Source: UBA4582 sp002389265 (GTDB taxonomy: Bacteria > Pseudomonadota > Gammaproteobacteria > Pseudomonadales > Azotimanducaceae). Taken from it: 64,000 nt of DNA. The number at the start of each line of letters is the position of its first letter. The first letter of the stretch is position 1. Below the pieces are notes generated by a model that saw nothing but the letters and a program-made list of their open reading frames with translations, was not told the DNA's origin and did no database searches. Of the stretch, positions 34,637-43,532 are shown one piece after another. Made by a program: the position numbers and the translations under genes. Location: the NCBI GenBank assembly GCA_943788825.1, contig CALSRT010000005.1:91070-155069 (forward strand), given 5' to 3'.

Positions 34637-35920
34637 CTACCGATCGAGAAAGACCAGGCTAACCGCTGGCACGTAGGTAATGATCAGCAACGCAATAATC
34701 AAGACGGCCATAAAGGGCAGCGTCGCTCGATACAGCTCGGTGATTGAGCGCTTAAAACGATAACTGGCAATAAAAAGATTCATGCCAATGGGTGGCGTGA
34801 AGTAGCCAATCTGCATATTCGCCAGGAAGATAATGCCCAGGTGCACCGGGTCGACGCCGAAACCAATAGCCATCGGCACGATCAAGGGAATCATGATCAC
34901 CAGCGCTGAGAAAATATCCAGGATGGCACCCAACACCAACAGCACGATATTGAGTAGAATCAGGAAGGTCAACTTATCGCTGACGAAGGTCTGGATCCAC
35001 GCGAATAGCGCTTGAGGCACTTCGGAATCAATCAGGAAATTGGTAAATGCCAGCGACACGCCCAAAATCAGCAGGATACCGCCCACCATAATCATGGACT
35101 CGCGAATGATTTTCGGTAGCGACTTGACCTTCACCTCGCCATGTATGACCACCTCCACCAGCAGCACATAAAACGCCGTGACCGCCGCCGCCTCGGAGAC
35201 CGCAAAATAGCCCGAGTAGATTCCACCTAGCACCAGAATCGGCATGGGAATTTCCCACCGCGATGCCTTCACCGCCGCCAGCGCGTCAGCCCGAGTGTAG
35301 CTACCTCGGACGATCGGCGCACCTCGGGTCACCCAGATACTGTATCCGGTGAGCAAGACAATCATGAGCAGCGCCGGCAAAGTACCGGCAATAAACAGCT
35401 CCTGAATCGTAAAGGGCAAGGGCAGATCCATCTGCTGGACAATCACCCCGTAAATAATCAGCGGTAAAGACGGCGCCAGCAACAAGCCCAAACTGCCGGA
35501 TGTGGTCACTAATCCGAGGCTGAATTTTTCGGGATAGCCGGCTTGCACCAATGCGGGCAGCAGCAGCGCTCCGACTGCAACAATGGTGACACCAGAGGCG
35601 CCGGTAAATGCGGTAAAAAAGGCACAGGTGACAAACGCCACTACCGCCAGGCCACCGGGCAACCAGCCCAAAAAGACCTGCGTCAGATGCACCAGACGAA
35701 AAGACAGCCTACTTTCAGCGAGGACATAGCCAGCGAAGGTGAACAAGGGCAACGCCAGCAACAAAGGCGTATCAATGAGGCGATAGATCTCGATGGAAAC
35801 AACGGTCAACGGAATATCTGCGGTGTAAAAACCCAGCATAGAACCGGCGAGAATCACGACAAATAAAGGCGCCCCCAGCAAGGCGGCCAAGCCCACCAGA
35901 AACCCCAGCAGCGATGACAT
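34637..35920 (-). CDS. dctM: TRAP transporter large permease DctM
   Basis: A 427-aa inner-membrane protein with about 12 hydrophobic helices in the DctM pattern: LLALPLFTFAGYVLAESRLS (about residues 53-72), TAFTGASGVTIVAVGALLLPAL (split over about 105-126), LVTTSGSLGLLLAPSLPLIIYG, and IIFLANMQIGYFTPPIGMNLF near 380-400. It carries the substrate across the membrane using the sodium gradient, with DctQ and the binding protein DctP. Its start overlaps the stop of dctQ by one base. The operon order is tatT-dctP-dctQ-dctM. Confidence 0.95.
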   Translation of the reverse strand: MSSLLGFLVGLAALLGAPLFVVILAGSMLGFYTADIPLTVVSIEIYRLIDTPLLLALPLFTFAGYVLAESRLSFRLVHLTQVFLGWLPGGLAVVAFVTCAFFTAFTGASGVTIVAVGALLLPALVQAGYPEKFSLGLVTTSGSLGLLLAPSLPLIIYGVIVQQMDLPLPFTIQELFIAGTLPALLMIVLLTGYSIWVTRGAPIVRGSYTRADALAAVKASRWEIPMPILVLGGIYSGYFAVSEAAAVTAFYVLLVEVVIHGEVKVKSLPKIIRESMIMVGGILLILGVSLAFTNFLIDSEVPQALFAWIQTFVSDKLTFLILLNIVLLVLGAILDIFSALVIMIPLIVPMAIGFGVDPVHLGIIFLANMQIGYFTPPIGMNLFIASYRFKRSITELYRATLPFMAVLIIALLIITYVPAVSLVFLDR

Positions 35921-36399
35921 CAGTGGTCACCCTTCAGCACGAGCATCCCGTTCTTAACAATCAGCACGAAAAATCGCAGGCTCATGACCGCAAAACCCAG
36001 GGGCAATATAATCTGGCAGACCCAATTAGGTACGCTGGCAAAGGCAATGGTCTGGTCTTCATATTCAAACAAGACAAACTCTAATGAAAACCACGCCACC
36101 ACCGCGCAAACAATGGCAGCAATCAACAGGGTTAGCATCGACACATAAGACCGCAATCGCAGGGGCAAAAAACGCGATACCGCATCAATGCTGATGTGAT
36201 TATTCTCACGAGTCGCCACCATGGCGCCCAACATGGCAATCCACAACACCAGCACTCGCGAGAAAGACTCGGCCCAGAGCATGCCTGAGTCGAAACCATT
36301 GCGCAGGATAATCTGCAACAGCGCGATGCACAGCATGGTCAGCAAGGAAATCACCAGCAGTGCGTCTTCGGTCAGATGAACCCAGCGAAACAGTTTCAT
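35920..36399 (-). CDS. dctQ: TRAP transporter small permease DctQ
   Basis: The ATG at 36399 (MKLFRWVHLTEDALL) gives 159 aa with four membrane helices, the normal size of DctQ; the frame is open further upstream, but that would run into dctP. Conserved parts are QIILRNGFDSGMLWAESFSR (about residues 29-48), VATRENNHISIDAVSRFLP (about 64-82) and the final helix SLRFFVLIVKNGMLVLKG. It links the large permease and stabilises the complex. It starts 11 bp after the dctP stop and overlaps dctM by one base. Confidence 0.92.
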   Translation of the reverse strand: MKLFRWVHLTEDALLVISLLTMLCIALLQIILRNGFDSGMLWAESFSRVLVLWIAMLGAMVATRENNHISIDAVSRFLPLRLRSYVSMLTLLIAAIVCAVVAWFSLEFVLFEYEDQTIAFASVPNWVCQIILPLGFAVMSLRFFVLIVKNGMLVLKGDH

Positions 36400-36409
36400 G
36401 GGGATATAC

Positions 36410-37441
36410 CTATTGCGCTGCGCTGGACTGATCCAACTGGCGATACTCGCGCAAATATTGCTGGAATATATCAAGACTGGCTTGGCTAATGCCATCACCA
36501 CTGATTTCAATGACAGACTGGTCAGCTTGGGCGCGCCAAGCCAGCAATTGCTCGGCACTGGGCTCAACCTCTTGAATGCCCTGCGCCAGCAAAGCGTTAT
36601 AGGCCTTAACATTATCCCGCCGGTTATCAGCGTCAACCTCAGAAAATACCCGGTTCAGCACCTCTCGAACCACCAATTGGTCCGCGGCTGAGATCGATTC
36701 AAAGGCTTTCTTATCGATCGCCATCATGGAATAGATGTACATCAGCGGCAGGCGCGTGACGTACTTCACGTGATTATGCCACTGCAATGCCAGGGCCACG
36801 ATAGGCGGTACCGCGACCGCGTCGATCAGGCCCGTCTGCAAGCCCGCCAAAACATCCGGCAGTCCCAAGGGAATGGGGCTAATACCGAACGCCTGAATTA
36901 ACTTCGCCGCGATGGGGTCCCCATCTGGCACCCAGGCTTTGACCTTTTTCAAATCTTCAAGACCGGTGACGGGTTCACTGGTCAATATAAAGGCGAAACC
37001 CGTCTCTGCCAGACTGAAAGAGACCATACCGCCGGCGTCCAGGCCGCTGATAATACGTTCGTCCATACGTGCTCGCACATAGTCCACCTCACCCTGGTTG
37101 CGGAATTGCAATGGCAAGTTATAAATCTGTAAATCCGGGTAGAAGCGAGTCAAGCTGCTGGCCGCCACGGCACCGCCTTGCAACTGTCCGATACGCATTT
37201 TACGCAACACCGTAAAATCGTCACCCTGAACGCCACCGGGATAGATCTTGAACTTCACCCGGCCTTCTGTGCGGGTTTGAATCTCCTTGGTGCCATCGCG
37301 AAGCTTTTTCATCCAGCCCAAGCCGTCTGGCGAGACCGTCGCGATCTTGAAGGTCTTGGCCACAGCCACCTCTGTTTGTAGCACGCAGACAAACATCAGT
37401 AATGGCGCTAACAACAGGCCAAAAATCTTGTTTTTCATCAT
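36410..37441 (-). CDS. dctP: TRAP transporter solute-binding protein DctP
   Basis: From the ATG at 37441 the protein is 343 aa with a signal peptide (KIFGLLLAPLLMFVCVLQTEVAVA). The mature part follows the DctP fold: FKIATVSPDGLGWMKKLRDG, GRVKFKIYPGGVQGDD (about residues 66-81), and the helix-sheet region FGISPIPLGLPDVLAGLQTG (about 190-210) with the motif region where a conserved Arg of dicarboxylate binders would lie. It captures a small organic solute in the periplasm; the ligand cannot be told. SD AAGGAAATGAGG precedes tandem ATG codons at 37441 and 37438. Confidence 0.93.
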   Translation of the reverse strand: MMKNKIFGLLLAPLLMFVCVLQTEVAVAKTFKIATVSPDGLGWMKKLRDGTKEIQTRTEGRVKFKIYPGGVQGDDFTVLRKMRIGQLQGGAVAASSLTRFYPDLQIYNLPLQFRNQGEVDYVRARMDERIISGLDAGGMVSFSLAETGFAFILTSEPVTGLEDLKKVKAWVPDGDPIAAKLIQAFGISPIPLGLPDVLAGLQTGLIDAVAVPPIVALALQWHNHVKYVTRLPLMYIYSMMAIDKKAFESISAADQLVVREVLNRVFSEVDADNRRDNVKAYNALLAQGIQEVEPSAEQLLAWRAQADQSVIEISGDGISQASLDIFQQYLREYRQLDQSSAAQ

Positions 37442-37479
37442 CCTCATTTCCTTAACGGTCACTTACCGCGTGGCATGGC

Positions 37480-38400
37480 TTAAAAATAATCATCCGACTC
37501 AGCAAGCAGAACTCGAGCTCGCTGCTGCGCGAGCACGTTGGTTAGGGTAATCCCTTCGACGACTGGATTGGCGGCGAGCACTTCCGTCAACAACTGATCA
37601 TACAAATCTTTATCGAAGGTGAGCTTGGCATATTGTTCCGCAAAGATCACTTTCGTCATCAAATATTGGCCCGCGGCAATCTCGATAGCACGTTCGAAAT
37701 GCTTGCGCCCAACTTCCGGTTGCCCGCCCATGGAAGCGGGCAAAATGGTTTCGAGACCGCCCATGTACAGGTGTGGGCCACCCAGCTCCCAGGTCTCGTC
37801 CAGGCTCAGCACCTTATTCATCAGGTATTTGACCTTTGACAGTTCTGCGATCGCATTCCAGTCATCGCTGTGGGCCTGCATCCAGCCAGTCCAAGCCACC
37901 GCCGTGGCATACATCACTGGTACCTGCTCACGTTGCGCTGCGTCTACTCGCTGCTGGAATACTTTGAACTCCAGGCGGCGGAAATCGCAGAGACTCGCAT
38001 CGTTCACACAAGCGGCATGCAAGGCGTAATTCAGCGATTTATCGGCTAACAACTTGGTCCGCTCATCTTGCGTAAACACACTAAAAGCACCGTTCAAAGC
38101 GGAGGCCGCTAACAACAGCTGCTCATCGTCGGGACTACTGCGCAAGAAGCTGTCGATCATGATCAAATAGGCGGGTACGCCTTCACGGATGGTTTCCACA
38201 TCGCTGCTGTTCATAATGGAACTGGCCAGGTCACCGGCCAACTTCGATGTCAGCGAACTTGTGACGGTGGCACATCCGCCCACCAGCAACAAACCCGCCA
38301 CACCCAACAAGCTGGCGAATCGCCCTCCGACACCACGCAACGACGGCAAAGAAGCGCGCAAAGAAGAATACTGGAAAGAATACCGAATAAAGCTGATCAT
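37480..38400 (-). CDS. tatT: TatT-type (TRAP-associated TPR) lipoprotein
   Basis: A 306-aa protein with a long N-terminus and a lipobox-like GLLLVGGCATV (Cys near residue 43), then helical repeats to the end: DSFLRSSPDDEQLLLAASAL, NYALHAACVNDASLC, HLYMGGLETILPASMGGQPE, GRKHFERAIEIAAGQYL. This matches the TatT component family, first described as Tp0956 of Treponema pallidum, which trimerises and docks with its TRAP binding protein. It is first in the operon, 38 bp before dctP. The adjacency supports a four-part TRAP system. Confidence 0.88.
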   Translation of the reverse strand: MISFIRYSFQYSSLRASLPSLRGVGGRFASLLGVAGLLLVGGCATVTSSLTSKLAGDLASSIMNSSDVETIREGVPAYLIMIDSFLRSSPDDEQLLLAASALNGAFSVFTQDERTKLLADKSLNYALHAACVNDASLCDFRRLEFKVFQQRVDAAQREQVPVMYATAVAWTGWMQAHSDDWNAIAELSKVKYLMNKVLSLDETWELGGPHLYMGGLETILPASMGGQPEVGRKHFERAIEIAAGQYLMTKVIFAEQYAKLTFDKDLYDQLLTEVLAANPVVEGITLTNVLAQQRARVLLAESDDYF

Positions 38401-38613
38401 CTGTTATCGCGTTGCTCTGCCAAGGATGCGCCATTGTAGCCCATCTCAGCCAACGGGTTAAGTCGAACTCAATTGCCCCAGGTTATTACGCCGAGGCAAA
38501 CTTACCGCCACCCAGAAAAAGTCAGAAAAACTCGGTAAATATCCGCAAAGGCGTGCCTTGCCTGGATCACACCATGGTATCATCGCGGCCGAATTCTACC
38601 GCAGCACTCATCC

Positions 38614-39402
38614 ATGCTCACGCCCTTGGCCAATCGACTCGTCGCTCTGCTGTATATTGCGTTTGTCTTCACGAGCTCATCCGTTTTCTTTCTGATCGCA
38701 CTGCTGATCTGGCTGACAACCTATCCCTTCGACCAGCGACTGTGGCTACTCCACCAGTTCACCTGCCTCTGGGCCAGCCTGTATATCTGGGTATTCCCAC
38801 CCTGGACCGTGACCGTCACCGGTCGCGAGCACATTGACCCTGCACGGACCTATATCATCGTCTCCAACCATCAGTCACTGGTCGATATTCTGGTCTCGTT
38901 CACTCTATTCACCCATTTTAAATGGGTCTCCAAGTCGGAAATATTTCTCGTCCCTTTGATCGGCTGGAATATGTTTTTAAATCAGTACGTGCGCCTCGAC
39001 CGAGGTAGCAAGGCCAGTATCAAAAAAATGTACGCAGCCTGCAGCCACCATCTGCAACAGGGCAGCTCGGTCTTCCTGTTTCCGGAAGGTACTCGATCCA
39101 CAACGGGCAAAATGCGGCCCTTCAAGGAAGGCGCGTTTGTCCTGGCCAAACGCCTGCAACTGCCCATTTTACCCATTGTCATTAACGGCTCGAAGCATGC
39201 TGTGCCCAAAGACAGCCTGAATTTTCACGGCCGCACGGATGTCCACATCGAAGTGCTTGAGCCGATCGAACCGGCGATGTTCGCCGATCTATCAGCTAGT
39301 GCCTTGACGCTACAAGTCCACGAACGGATTCGATCCAGGGTCCGGGAAGAGATCGCGGCCGCAGCTTCGGCAAGCGCACCACTGGCGGCCAACCCAGATT
39401 GA
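38614..39402 (+). CDS. plsC: 1-acyl-sn-glycerol-3-phosphate acyltransferase (PlsC-like)
   Basis: A 262-aa acyltransferase with two N-terminal hydrophobic helices (about residues 10-70). The catalytic NHQSLVDIL motif (HX4D, about 89) and the phosphate-binding FPEGTRST (about 155) are intact, as is PILPIVINGSKHAVPK (about 187). It adds an acyl chain to lysophosphatidic acid at the inner membrane in phospholipid synthesis. It is divergent from the TRAP operon and seems monocistronic. The last 20 residues (Ala-rich) are not conserved in the family. Confidence 0.93.
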   Translation: MLTPLANRLVALLYIAFVFTSSSVFFLIALLIWLTTYPFDQRLWLLHQFTCLWASLYIWVFPPWTVTVTGREHIDPARTYIIVSNHQSLVDILVSFTLFTHFKWVSKSEIFLVPLIGWNMFLNQYVRLDRGSKASIKKMYAACSHHLQQGSSVFLFPEGTRSTTGKMRPFKEGAFVLAKRLQLPILPIVINGSKHAVPKDSLNFHGRTDVHIEVLEPIEPAMFADLSASALTLQVHERIRSRVREEIAAAASASAPLAANPD

Positions 39403-39502
39403 AACGCGGCCTTGTCTGGCAGCCGCCACACCCGCTGACGCCAGAACCCGCTCCTGACCTGCCGCTTTCTCATAAGGGGCTAGCGTTCCGGCAGCGACAG
39501 AT

Positions 39503-39530
39503 CTGGCAAGCCCCAGACAAAGCTTGCCAG
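39503..39530. terminator. Inverted repeat after plsC
   Basis: CTGGCAAGC (39503-39511) and GCTTGCCAG (39522-39530) form a perfect 9-bp stem with a 10-nt loop, 100 bp after plsC. No T run follows, so a terminator role is weakly supported. The rest of the 285-bp gap to the next gene shows nothing else. Confidence 0.4.
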
Positions 39531-39687
39531 GATGCCAACAATCACGATAAAACTGGCACTGGATCGCAAACGTCAAACATAAGCTAATCGAGAACCCGAG
39601 CGAAAACAGGAGTCGAGTCAACGGCCCTGTTCGCCGGAACCATCCACGACACCAAAATTCAGCGGCCGTTTTCGGGGATCACGCACT

Positions 39688-40485
39688 ATGCAACGTTTAA
39701 AAGATAAAGTCGCCATCGTCACAGGCGCAGGCCAAACACCCGGCACCACCATCGGCAACGGTCGAGCCACCGCGATCTTGTTTGCCCGTGAAGGCGCCAA
39801 GGTGATGCTCGTCGACCGAGATCGCGAATCGGCCACCGAAACTCAGCAGATGATCGAGGCGGAAGGCTTTCAGGCCATGGTCTGGACCATGGACGTGACC
39901 AATGAAGACCAGTGCATTGCGATGGCCCGAGCCTGTAAAGACCACTTTGGTCGCATCGACATTCTGCACAACAATGTCGGTATCGGCACGGGCGATCGGG
40001 GCGCAACGTCCATTAGCCTGGACGCTTGGGACAACATTATGGCGGTGAATCTGACAAGTATGCTGCTCACCTGCAAGCAGGTGATTCCCATCATGCGCGA
40101 ACAAGGCAGCGGCGTTATTACCAACATTTCATCGGTGGCAGCATGGGCTGCCACCGGCATGGTCGCCTACAAAACCTCGAAAGCCGCGATTCTGGCCCTG
40201 ACCCAGAATATCGCCATGGGGAATGCGCACTATGGCATTCGCGCCAACACTATTTTGCCAGGCTTGATGAACACGCCTATGGCCATCGAAGGTTACACCG
40301 CCACCACAGGCAAGCCTCGCGAGGAGGTGATTGCTGCGCGAGATTCACGGGTGCCACTGGGCAAAAAAATGGGCACGGCCTGGGATGTAGCCCACGCCGC
40401 CGTATTTTTAGCCAGCGACGAAGCGGGATTTATTACCGGCGTCAACCTACCCGTCGATGGTGGTCAAAGCCTGCGGGTCGGCTAA
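39688..40485 (+). CDS. SDR family NAD(P)-dependent oxidoreductase
   Basis: A 265-aa short-chain dehydrogenase. The nucleotide loop is TGAGQTPGTTIGNGRATA (about residues 12-29), a slightly extended form of TGxxxGxG. NNVGIG (about 92), the catalytic Ser in ISSVAAW (about 145), and YKTSK with Tyr and Lys (about 158-162) are all in place; the C-terminal LPVDGGQSLRVG is typical. It oxidises or reduces a hydroxy or keto group, probably on an acyl-CoA or cyclic substrate given the crotonase 44 bp downstream. The two genes are likely an operon. Confidence 0.93.
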   Translation: MQRLKDKVAIVTGAGQTPGTTIGNGRATAILFAREGAKVMLVDRDRESATETQQMIEAEGFQAMVWTMDVTNEDQCIAMARACKDHFGRIDILHNNVGIGTGDRGATSISLDAWDNIMAVNLTSMLLTCKQVIPIMREQGSGVITNISSVAAWAATGMVAYKTSKAAILALTQNIAMGNAHYGIRANTILPGLMNTPMAIEGYTATTGKPREEVIAARDSRVPLGKKMGTAWDVAHAAVFLASDEAGFITGVNLPVDGGQSLRVG

Positions 40486-40529
40486 ATGCGCACCGCGATA
40501 TTCTTCAATTTTTAATCAGGAAAGCAGTC

Positions 40530-41312
40530 ATGTCAGACACCGAGCAAGATGTACTTTTATGTACCACCCAGGATCACGTTACCACCGTCAGCCTCAATCG
40601 ACCGAAGCAACTCAACGCGCTGTCAAATGCTTTACGGGCGGCGATCACCAGCACATTTTTGCGCCTGCGCGACGATGATGAGACTCACGTCATCATCCTC
40701 ACCGGCATAGGCCGCGGCTTCTCAGCCGGTCTCGACTTGAAAGAGTTAGGCCAGGCGGGCCTGCGCAGCGGCGTCTCCAGCGCCGACCTGCATAGCGCCG
40801 TCACTGGTGTGGGCAAGCCTATCATCGCTGCGATCAATGGCTTTGCCATCACCGGCGGCTTTGAACTGGCGCTGATGTGCGACATTCTCATCGCCTCCAC
40901 AGAAGCTCGGTTCGCTGACACCCATGTACGCATGGGGGTGGTCCCCGGCTGGGGTTTATCCCAGCGCCTCGCCCGCTTAATAGGTGCCTCGCGCGCCAAA
41001 GAGCTGAGCTTCAGCGGCAATTATCTGGATGCGGCAACGGCGGAACGCTGGGGGCTGGTAAACCGGGTGTTACCGGCCGATGAGTTACTCAACCATTGCC
41101 AACAACTGGCGCTGGATATCTGCAGTGCCGATCCATTAACCCTGCAGACGGTCCACCAGTTGATCGATTATGGCTGCCAGCACAGTCTCGCAGAAGGCCT
41201 GCAAGAGGAGCACAAACGCAGCATTGCCCACACGGGTGATGTTAGCGCCAAGAAGTTGGAGGCCCGACGTTTGAGCGTTCAGGACCGAGGTCGAGCCCAA
41301 CAGCCAGACTAA
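40530..41312 (+). CDS. Enoyl-CoA hydratase/isomerase family protein
   Basis: The ATG at 40530 with AGGAAAG upstream gives 260 aa. Crotonase motifs are present: VSLNRPKQLNALSNAL (about residues 19-34), the oxyanion loop GRGFSAGLDLKEL (about 63-75), and INGFAITGGFELALMCD (about 100-116) with the first catalytic Glu. The second catalytic Glu of hydratases is replaced: the segment THVRMGVVPGWG (about 130) has His at that place. It may therefore be an isomerase, a lyase or a diverged hydratase. It follows the SDR gene by 44 bp. Confidence 0.9.
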   Translation: MSDTEQDVLLCTTQDHVTTVSLNRPKQLNALSNALRAAITSTFLRLRDDDETHVIILTGIGRGFSAGLDLKELGQAGLRSGVSSADLHSAVTGVGKPIIAAINGFAITGGFELALMCDILIASTEARFADTHVRMGVVPGWGLSQRLARLIGASRAKELSFSGNYLDAATAERWGLVNRVLPADELLNHCQQLALDICSADPLTLQTVHQLIDYGCQHSLAEGLQEEHKRSIAHTGDVSAKKLEARRLSVQDRGRAQQPD

Positions 41313-41335
41313 CCTGGCGGCGCGTCACCAGCAGG

Positions 41336-41914
41336 TTACTTGAGGTGATGATGCTCGTTCAGAGTAATCACTGTCTTGTCGCCACCACTGGACGCCATAA
41401 ACCGATTAATGCTGGTGTAGTTCGGATTGAAGAACAGCCGCGGCGCGAAACCCATAACATGGGCAGCCCACACATTGATCACGCCGCCATGACAGGTTAC
41501 CGCAACCCGCTTTCCCGGGTTGTCGGTGATGATTTGTTCAAGGCTGGTGCAGACGCTCTGGGCAAACTTCGGAAAGTCTGCGTCGGTCTCACCCTGCATC
41601 AAGCGCAGCCACCGGGGATAATCCAATTCCTTGAGCTGCTCGGTGGGAATATAGTGACCCGACTGCTGATCGTACTCAGCCACGCCATCACAAACCTCTA
41701 TGGCAAGGCCTGACTGACCTGACAGCGGCTCTGCCGTCTGGTAGGCACGCTGCATCGGGCTGGAATACAAACGGTCTATGTTTTCGTGCTGCAACCAGTC
41801 GGCCACCTTCTGCGCTTGCGCCAGACCAATCTCTGACAAAGGTGGATTCGCAGGAGACCCATCTTGCTTAACCACTTTCTCTGGCAAACCATGCCGGATT
41901 AATACCAATTCCAT
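41336..41914 (-). CDS. Histidine phosphatase family protein
   Basis: A 192-aa phosphoglycerate-mutase-like phosphatase. The catalytic LIRHGLPEK (His near residue 8), the Arg/Glu region LYSSPMQRAYQTAEPLSG (about 55-72) and the second His in VTCHGGVINVW (about 138) are visible. It probably acts on a small phosphorylated metabolite. The gene converges on the crotonase and is followed by 23 bp; upstream it has its own promoter region before a terminator at 42022-42043. Confidence 0.92.
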   Translation of the reverse strand: MELVLIRHGLPEKVVKQDGSPANPPLSEIGLAQAQKVADWLQHENIDRLYSSPMQRAYQTAEPLSGQSGLAIEVCDGVAEYDQQSGHYIPTEQLKELDYPRWLRLMQGETDADFPKFAQSVCTSLEQIITDNPGKRVAVTCHGGVINVWAAHVMGFAPRLFFNPNYTSINRFMASSGGDKTVITLNEHHHLK

Positions 41915-42021
41915 CTTCTACCTCCAGTCATCACACTACATTAAATGGCTGCTCGCACCCGCCAGGCGCACAGTTAACCGAGGCGCCTGGCCAACCAATT
42001 TAAAAACCCGCTTTAAAAAAA

Positions 42022-42043
42022 AAGCCCCGCATAAGCGAGGCTT
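42022..42043. terminator. Terminator-like hairpin
   Basis: AAGCCCCGC (42022-42030) pairs with GCGAGGCTT (42035-42043), one mismatch, around ATAA. A run of nine A residues precedes it, so on the minus strand the stem is followed by a U tract. It therefore best serves as the terminator of exbD on the minus strand. Confidence 0.65.
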
Positions 42044-42097
42044 TCTTGTATCCAAAGGGCTGGCACTGCTTGTCTGGTACCGGCGGCCACCAAGGGC

Positions 42098-42115
42098 GTA
42101 GCCCCAGTGTGGGGC
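42098..42115 (+). repeat. REP-like element next to RAYT
   Basis: GTAG (42098-42101) leads into a palindrome GCCCCA / TGGGGC with a GTG loop (42101-42115). A 5' GTAG plus a short hairpin is the form of REP sequences recognised by RAYT transposases, and a RAYT gene lies 550 bp away. Only one clear copy was noticed, so the call is tentative. Confidence 0.4.
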
Positions 42116-42169
42116 GAACCCCGCAGACGCTAACCCGAAAGTCAGCCCTACTACTCACGCCCACAAGTT

Positions 42170-42574
42170 TTAAGTGGCGGCAATCGAGACGTTGTAAACG
42201 CCTGCCTGGCGAGCCGAGTCCATCACGTGCACCAGAATCTCTGTCGTGCTCTCCGTGTGGGGCTGCACGACAACGGGCGCGTCCGGGTTCTCAGCATGCA
42301 GGCGTTCTATGTTCGCCCGCACTGCTCTGAAATCCACATCTCGGCCGCGAATACGAATACGATCTCGATTCGTGATCTGAACCACGATGCTTTGCTTGTC
42401 AGCATCCTGAACATTCTGATTCTTGTCTGGGCTATTCACATCCAAGCCAATCTCTTTAACGAACGTCGCCGTCACGATGAAAAAGATCAACATGATAAAT
42501 ACCACATCGAGCATCGGCGTTAAATCGATCTCGTCTTCTTCTGGCTGTCCGCCTTTACCTAGTAATCTGCGCAA
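42170..42574 (-). CDS. exbD: ExbD/TolR-family biopolymer transport protein
   Basis: A 134-aa protein with a single N-terminal membrane helix carrying the proton-path Asp (IDLTPMLDVVFIMLIFFIV, about residues 16-34) and a periplasmic domain ending in VMDSARQAGVYNVSIAAT, the usual ExbD end. The start is a TTG at 42574 with CAGGAG 8 nt upstream. ExbD works with ExbB to energise TonB-dependent uptake or related machines. No ExbB/TolQ or TonB gene adjoins it; a RAYT gene sits 88 bp upstream instead. It may rely on a partner elsewhere. Confidence 0.92.
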   Translation of the reverse strand: MRRLLGKGGQPEEDEIDLTPMLDVVFIMLIFFIVTATFVKEIGLDVNSPDKNQNVQDADKQSIVVQITNRDRIRIRGRDVDFRAVRANIERLHAENPDAPVVVQPHTESTTEILVHVMDSARQAGVYNVSIAAT

Positions 42575-42662
42575 TGATCATACTCCTGGCTCAACGCTAT
42601 TGCGGGCAAGCATACAGTGACTTTGATTGGTTTTAAAGCACCACCGCGCGCTAATTTAGCGC

Positions 42663-43532
42663 TCATTGACCTGCAGCTCGCAGACCAAGGCGAGTTTGCT
42701 GGCTAATAACCTTGCTGACGGTCGTGTAATGCAGACCCAGCGCTTCGCCGATTTCCATCAGTGTATAGGAATGCTTCAGATGGGCCTGGCAGATCAGCTC
42801 GTTGCGATCGACCCGGCTTTTGTCCTGAATATTCTTAAACAAGGCTGGCAGGCTGCGTCGACGCCCCACTTTCTTCGGCCCACGTTTTGCCAGCTTCTCG
42901 CCCTGCAGAATGGGTTGCATCTCGTTAACAAACTGAGTTGACCCCAGCAAAACCTGCGCACTGCGATGCTCCAGTGGCGATTTGGCGCCAACACCCGCCA
43001 TCACATAATCACGATATTGTTGCGGAGAGTCAGCCGAGTCTTCGAACAGCCCTAAACGGGTTTCAGTATGCAACCAGCCCGGGGTTTTGACCAAGCCCAC
43101 GGCAGCCTTAAAACTGCTCCAACGATATTTGTGAGGCGCAGCACTGACACCGACTCTGACAGGATTCAGCTCAACGTAACGACACAAGCGCAACAGGTAC
43201 CCTTTCGCTTCAAACAATATGCTTTTAAAACGCCCTTGGAATAACGGGCCTTCCTGGCCATGGCGACGATTATAATGTTGCGTGTAGACACCATTAAGTT
43301 GGCGCATACCTTTTGACAAATTCGCTTGGGGACACTCAACCACCAAATGATAGTGGCTCTCCATCAAGACATAGCTGTGGACTAACCAGCCGAATTTAAC
43401 AACGACGGTTTCAACAATCTTGAGGAATGCTGTGCGATCTATATCGTCAATGAATACATTTTGGTCGCGGCTTCCCTTGCTTGTCACATGATAGTGAGCG
43501 CCGGGGAATTCGATACGAACAGGTCTTGACAT
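42663..43532 (-). CDS. REP-associated tyrosine transposase (RAYT), Y1/HUH type
   Basis: A 289-aa Y1-transposase-domain protein: MSRPVRIEFPGAHYHVTSKG at the start, the HUH metal motif in MESHYHLVVE (about residues 55-64), and the probable catalytic Tyr in NGVYTQHYNRRHG (about 80-93), then GPLFQGRFKS and VELNPVRVG. The C-terminal 100 residues have a helix-turn-helix (YTLMEIGEALGLHYTTVSKVI, about 256-276) like those appended to RAYTs. These single-copy domesticated transposases move or maintain REP sequences. The frame is intact, with no terminal inverted repeats of an insertion sequence. Confidence 0.93.
   Translation of the reverse strand: MSRPVRIEFPGAHYHVTSKGSRDQNVFIDDIDRTAFLKIVETVVVKFGWLVHSYVLMESHYHLVVECPQANLSKGMRQLNGVYTQHYNRRHGQEGPLFQGRFKSILFEAKGYLLRLCRYVELNPVRVGVSAAPHKYRWSSFKAAVGLVKTPGWLHTETRLGLFEDSADSPQQYRDYVMAGVGAKSPLEHRSAQVLLGSTQFVNEMQPILQGEKLAKRGPKKVGRRRSLPALFKNIQDKSRVDRNELICQAHLKHSYTLMEIGEALGLHYTTVSKVISQQTRLGLRAAGQ

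Noticed and set aside
42050..42170. Insertion-sequence ends around the RAYT gene
   Set aside because: Only a short REP-like hairpin is present; no matching terminal inverted repeats or target duplication flank 42663-43532.
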